A stretch of DNA of 64,000 nt. Origin: Pelomonas sp052436255 (GTDB taxonomy: Bacteria > Pseudomonadota > Gammaproteobacteria > Burkholderiales > Burkholderiaceae_C). The stretch spans positions 1 through 64,000 of the forward strand of contig JBQVNP010000010.1 of assembly GCA_052436255.1 (NCBI GenBank). Reading direction: 5' to 3'. A model generated the notes under the pieces. That model saw nothing but the letters and a program-made list of their open reading frames with translations. It was not told where the DNA came from and did not search any database. The translations under genes and the position numbers were made by a program. Shown here piece by piece: positions 63,522 to 64,000 of this stretch; within the stretch, counting starts at the first letter, position 1, and every line of letters starts with the position of its first letter.

Positions 63522-64000
63522 ATGACCGCCAGAACCGTCTACTTCGTCTCTGACGGCACCGGCATCACCGCCGAGACCTTCGGCAACTCCATCCTCGCCC
63601 AGTTCGCCATCAAGGCGCGCCACGTACGCCGGCCCTTTGTCGACTCGGCCGAAAAGGCCCATGCCGTCGTCGACGAGATCAACGAGGTCGCCGCGCGCGA
63701 AGCGCATCGGCCCATCGTCTTCGCGACCCTCGTGGACCGCGACGTGCTCAAGATCGTGCGCGAGCACTGCCAGGGCCGGGTGATGGACATGTTCGGCACC
63801 TTCATCGAGCCACTGGAAGACGAGTTCGGCGTCAAGAGCAACCACCGCGTGGGGCGCTTTTCGGACGTGGCCGAGAGCCAGGAATACCACGACCGCATTG
63901 AAGCCATCAACTTCTCGCTGGCCCATGACGACGGCCAGAGCAGCAAAAACCTGGATGTCGCCGACGTCATCCTCGTCGGCGTCTCGCGCTCCGGCAAAAC
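63522..64000 (+). CDS. ppsR: PEP synthase regulatory kinase/phosphorylase, N-terminal part
   Basis: The gene runs off the window end. The 159 visible residues match the DUF299/PpsR family: MTARTVYFVSDGTGITAETFGNSILAQF, EPLEDEFG, HRIEAINFSLAHDDGQ and the start of the P-loop GVSRSGKT. The enzyme phosphorylates (ADP-dependent) and dephosphorylates PEP synthase at Thr next to its catalytic His. It is divergent from ppsA, its target. A -10-like TATCAT (63485-63490) lies in the intergenic region, with a poor -35. Confidence 0.95.
   Translation, partial: MTARTVYFVSDGTGITAETFGNSILAQFAIKARHVRRPFVDSAEKAHAVVDEINEVAAREAHRPIVFATLVDRDVLKIVREHCQGRVMDMFGTFIEPLEDEFGVKSNHRVGRFSDVAESQEYHDRIEAINFSLAHDDGQSSKNLDVADVILVGVSRSGK

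Overview
The window is a dense, high-GC chromosomal stretch that reads as a betaproteobacterium of the order Burkholderiales, most likely near the Rubrivivax/Roseateles/Leptothrix group. This rests on strong G/C third positions, priB lying between rpsF and rpsR, the dnaX-ybaB-recR and dnaG-rpoD pairs, grpE-dnaK-dnaJ following hemH, and an N-terminal HrpA sequence encoded by a palindromic repeat of a kind I recall from that order. Almost everything is chromosomal core or ordinary accessory content. I see no prophage, insertion sequence, CRISPR array, tRNA or rRNA.

Layout. 1-2.8 kb: the end of a LysR regulator, an FMN alpha-hydroxy-acid oxidase and a secreted serine beta-lactamase-fold hydrolase. 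2.8-8.4 kb: envelope and secreted proteins (L,D-transpeptidase-like lipoprotein, phosphodiester glycosidase lipoprotein, YceI, S46 dipeptidyl peptidase) and a small hypothetical. 8.5-10.5 kb: a cupin/ECF sigma/cupin operon. 11.1-16.5 kb (minus): methyltransferase, rnhA, secreted amidohydrolase, peptide-type ABC binding protein, dcd. 16.5-18.9 kb: gloB and an MltD-like transglycosylase. 18.9-22.1 kb (minus): dnaX, ybaB, recR, MAPEG protein. 22.2-23.9 kb: a divergent PurM-like protein, SirB2-like membrane protein and the SRP RNA gene. 24-30.2 kb (minus): envelope proteins (DUF4398-like, OmpA-like) and a two-gene signalling locus with a Ser/Thr kinase-HDOD-GAF protein and a pseudokinase-HDOD partner. 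30.3-36 kb: hrpA, divergent argA, then yggX. 36.4-40.2 kb: an H-NS-family protein and a large GGDEF/EAL protein. 40.2-44.7 kb: dnaG and rpoD. 44.8-51.2 kb: nucleotidyl cyclase-FHA protein, hemH, Hsp15-like protein, grpE, dnaK, dnaJ. 51.5-55.5 kb: response regulator-TPR protein, a PA0069-type radical SAM protein behind a LexA-box match, a PRC-barrel protein, a small lipoprotein and a lone receiver. 55.5-58.6 kb (minus): rpsF-priB-rpsR-rplI, then dnaB. 58.7-64 kb: a sodium:solute symporter, ppsA and the divergent start of ppsR.

The genes serve replication and repair (dnaX, recR, rnhA, dnaG, priB, dnaB, dcd), transcription (rpoD, an ECF factor, H-NS), proteostasis (grpE-dnaK-dnaJ with sigma-32-like promoters), central carbon control (ppsA/ppsR) and signalling (c-di-GMP, a class III cyclase, kinase/pseudokinase-HDOD). 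The least conventional pieces are the kinase/pseudokinase-HDOD pair, the ECF operon flanked by two cupin genes with no visible zinc anti-sigma motif, the LexA-box match beside the radical SAM gene, the non-canonical PurM-like protein, and decayed or palindromic repeats at yggX, hrpA and upstream of the SirB2-like gene.
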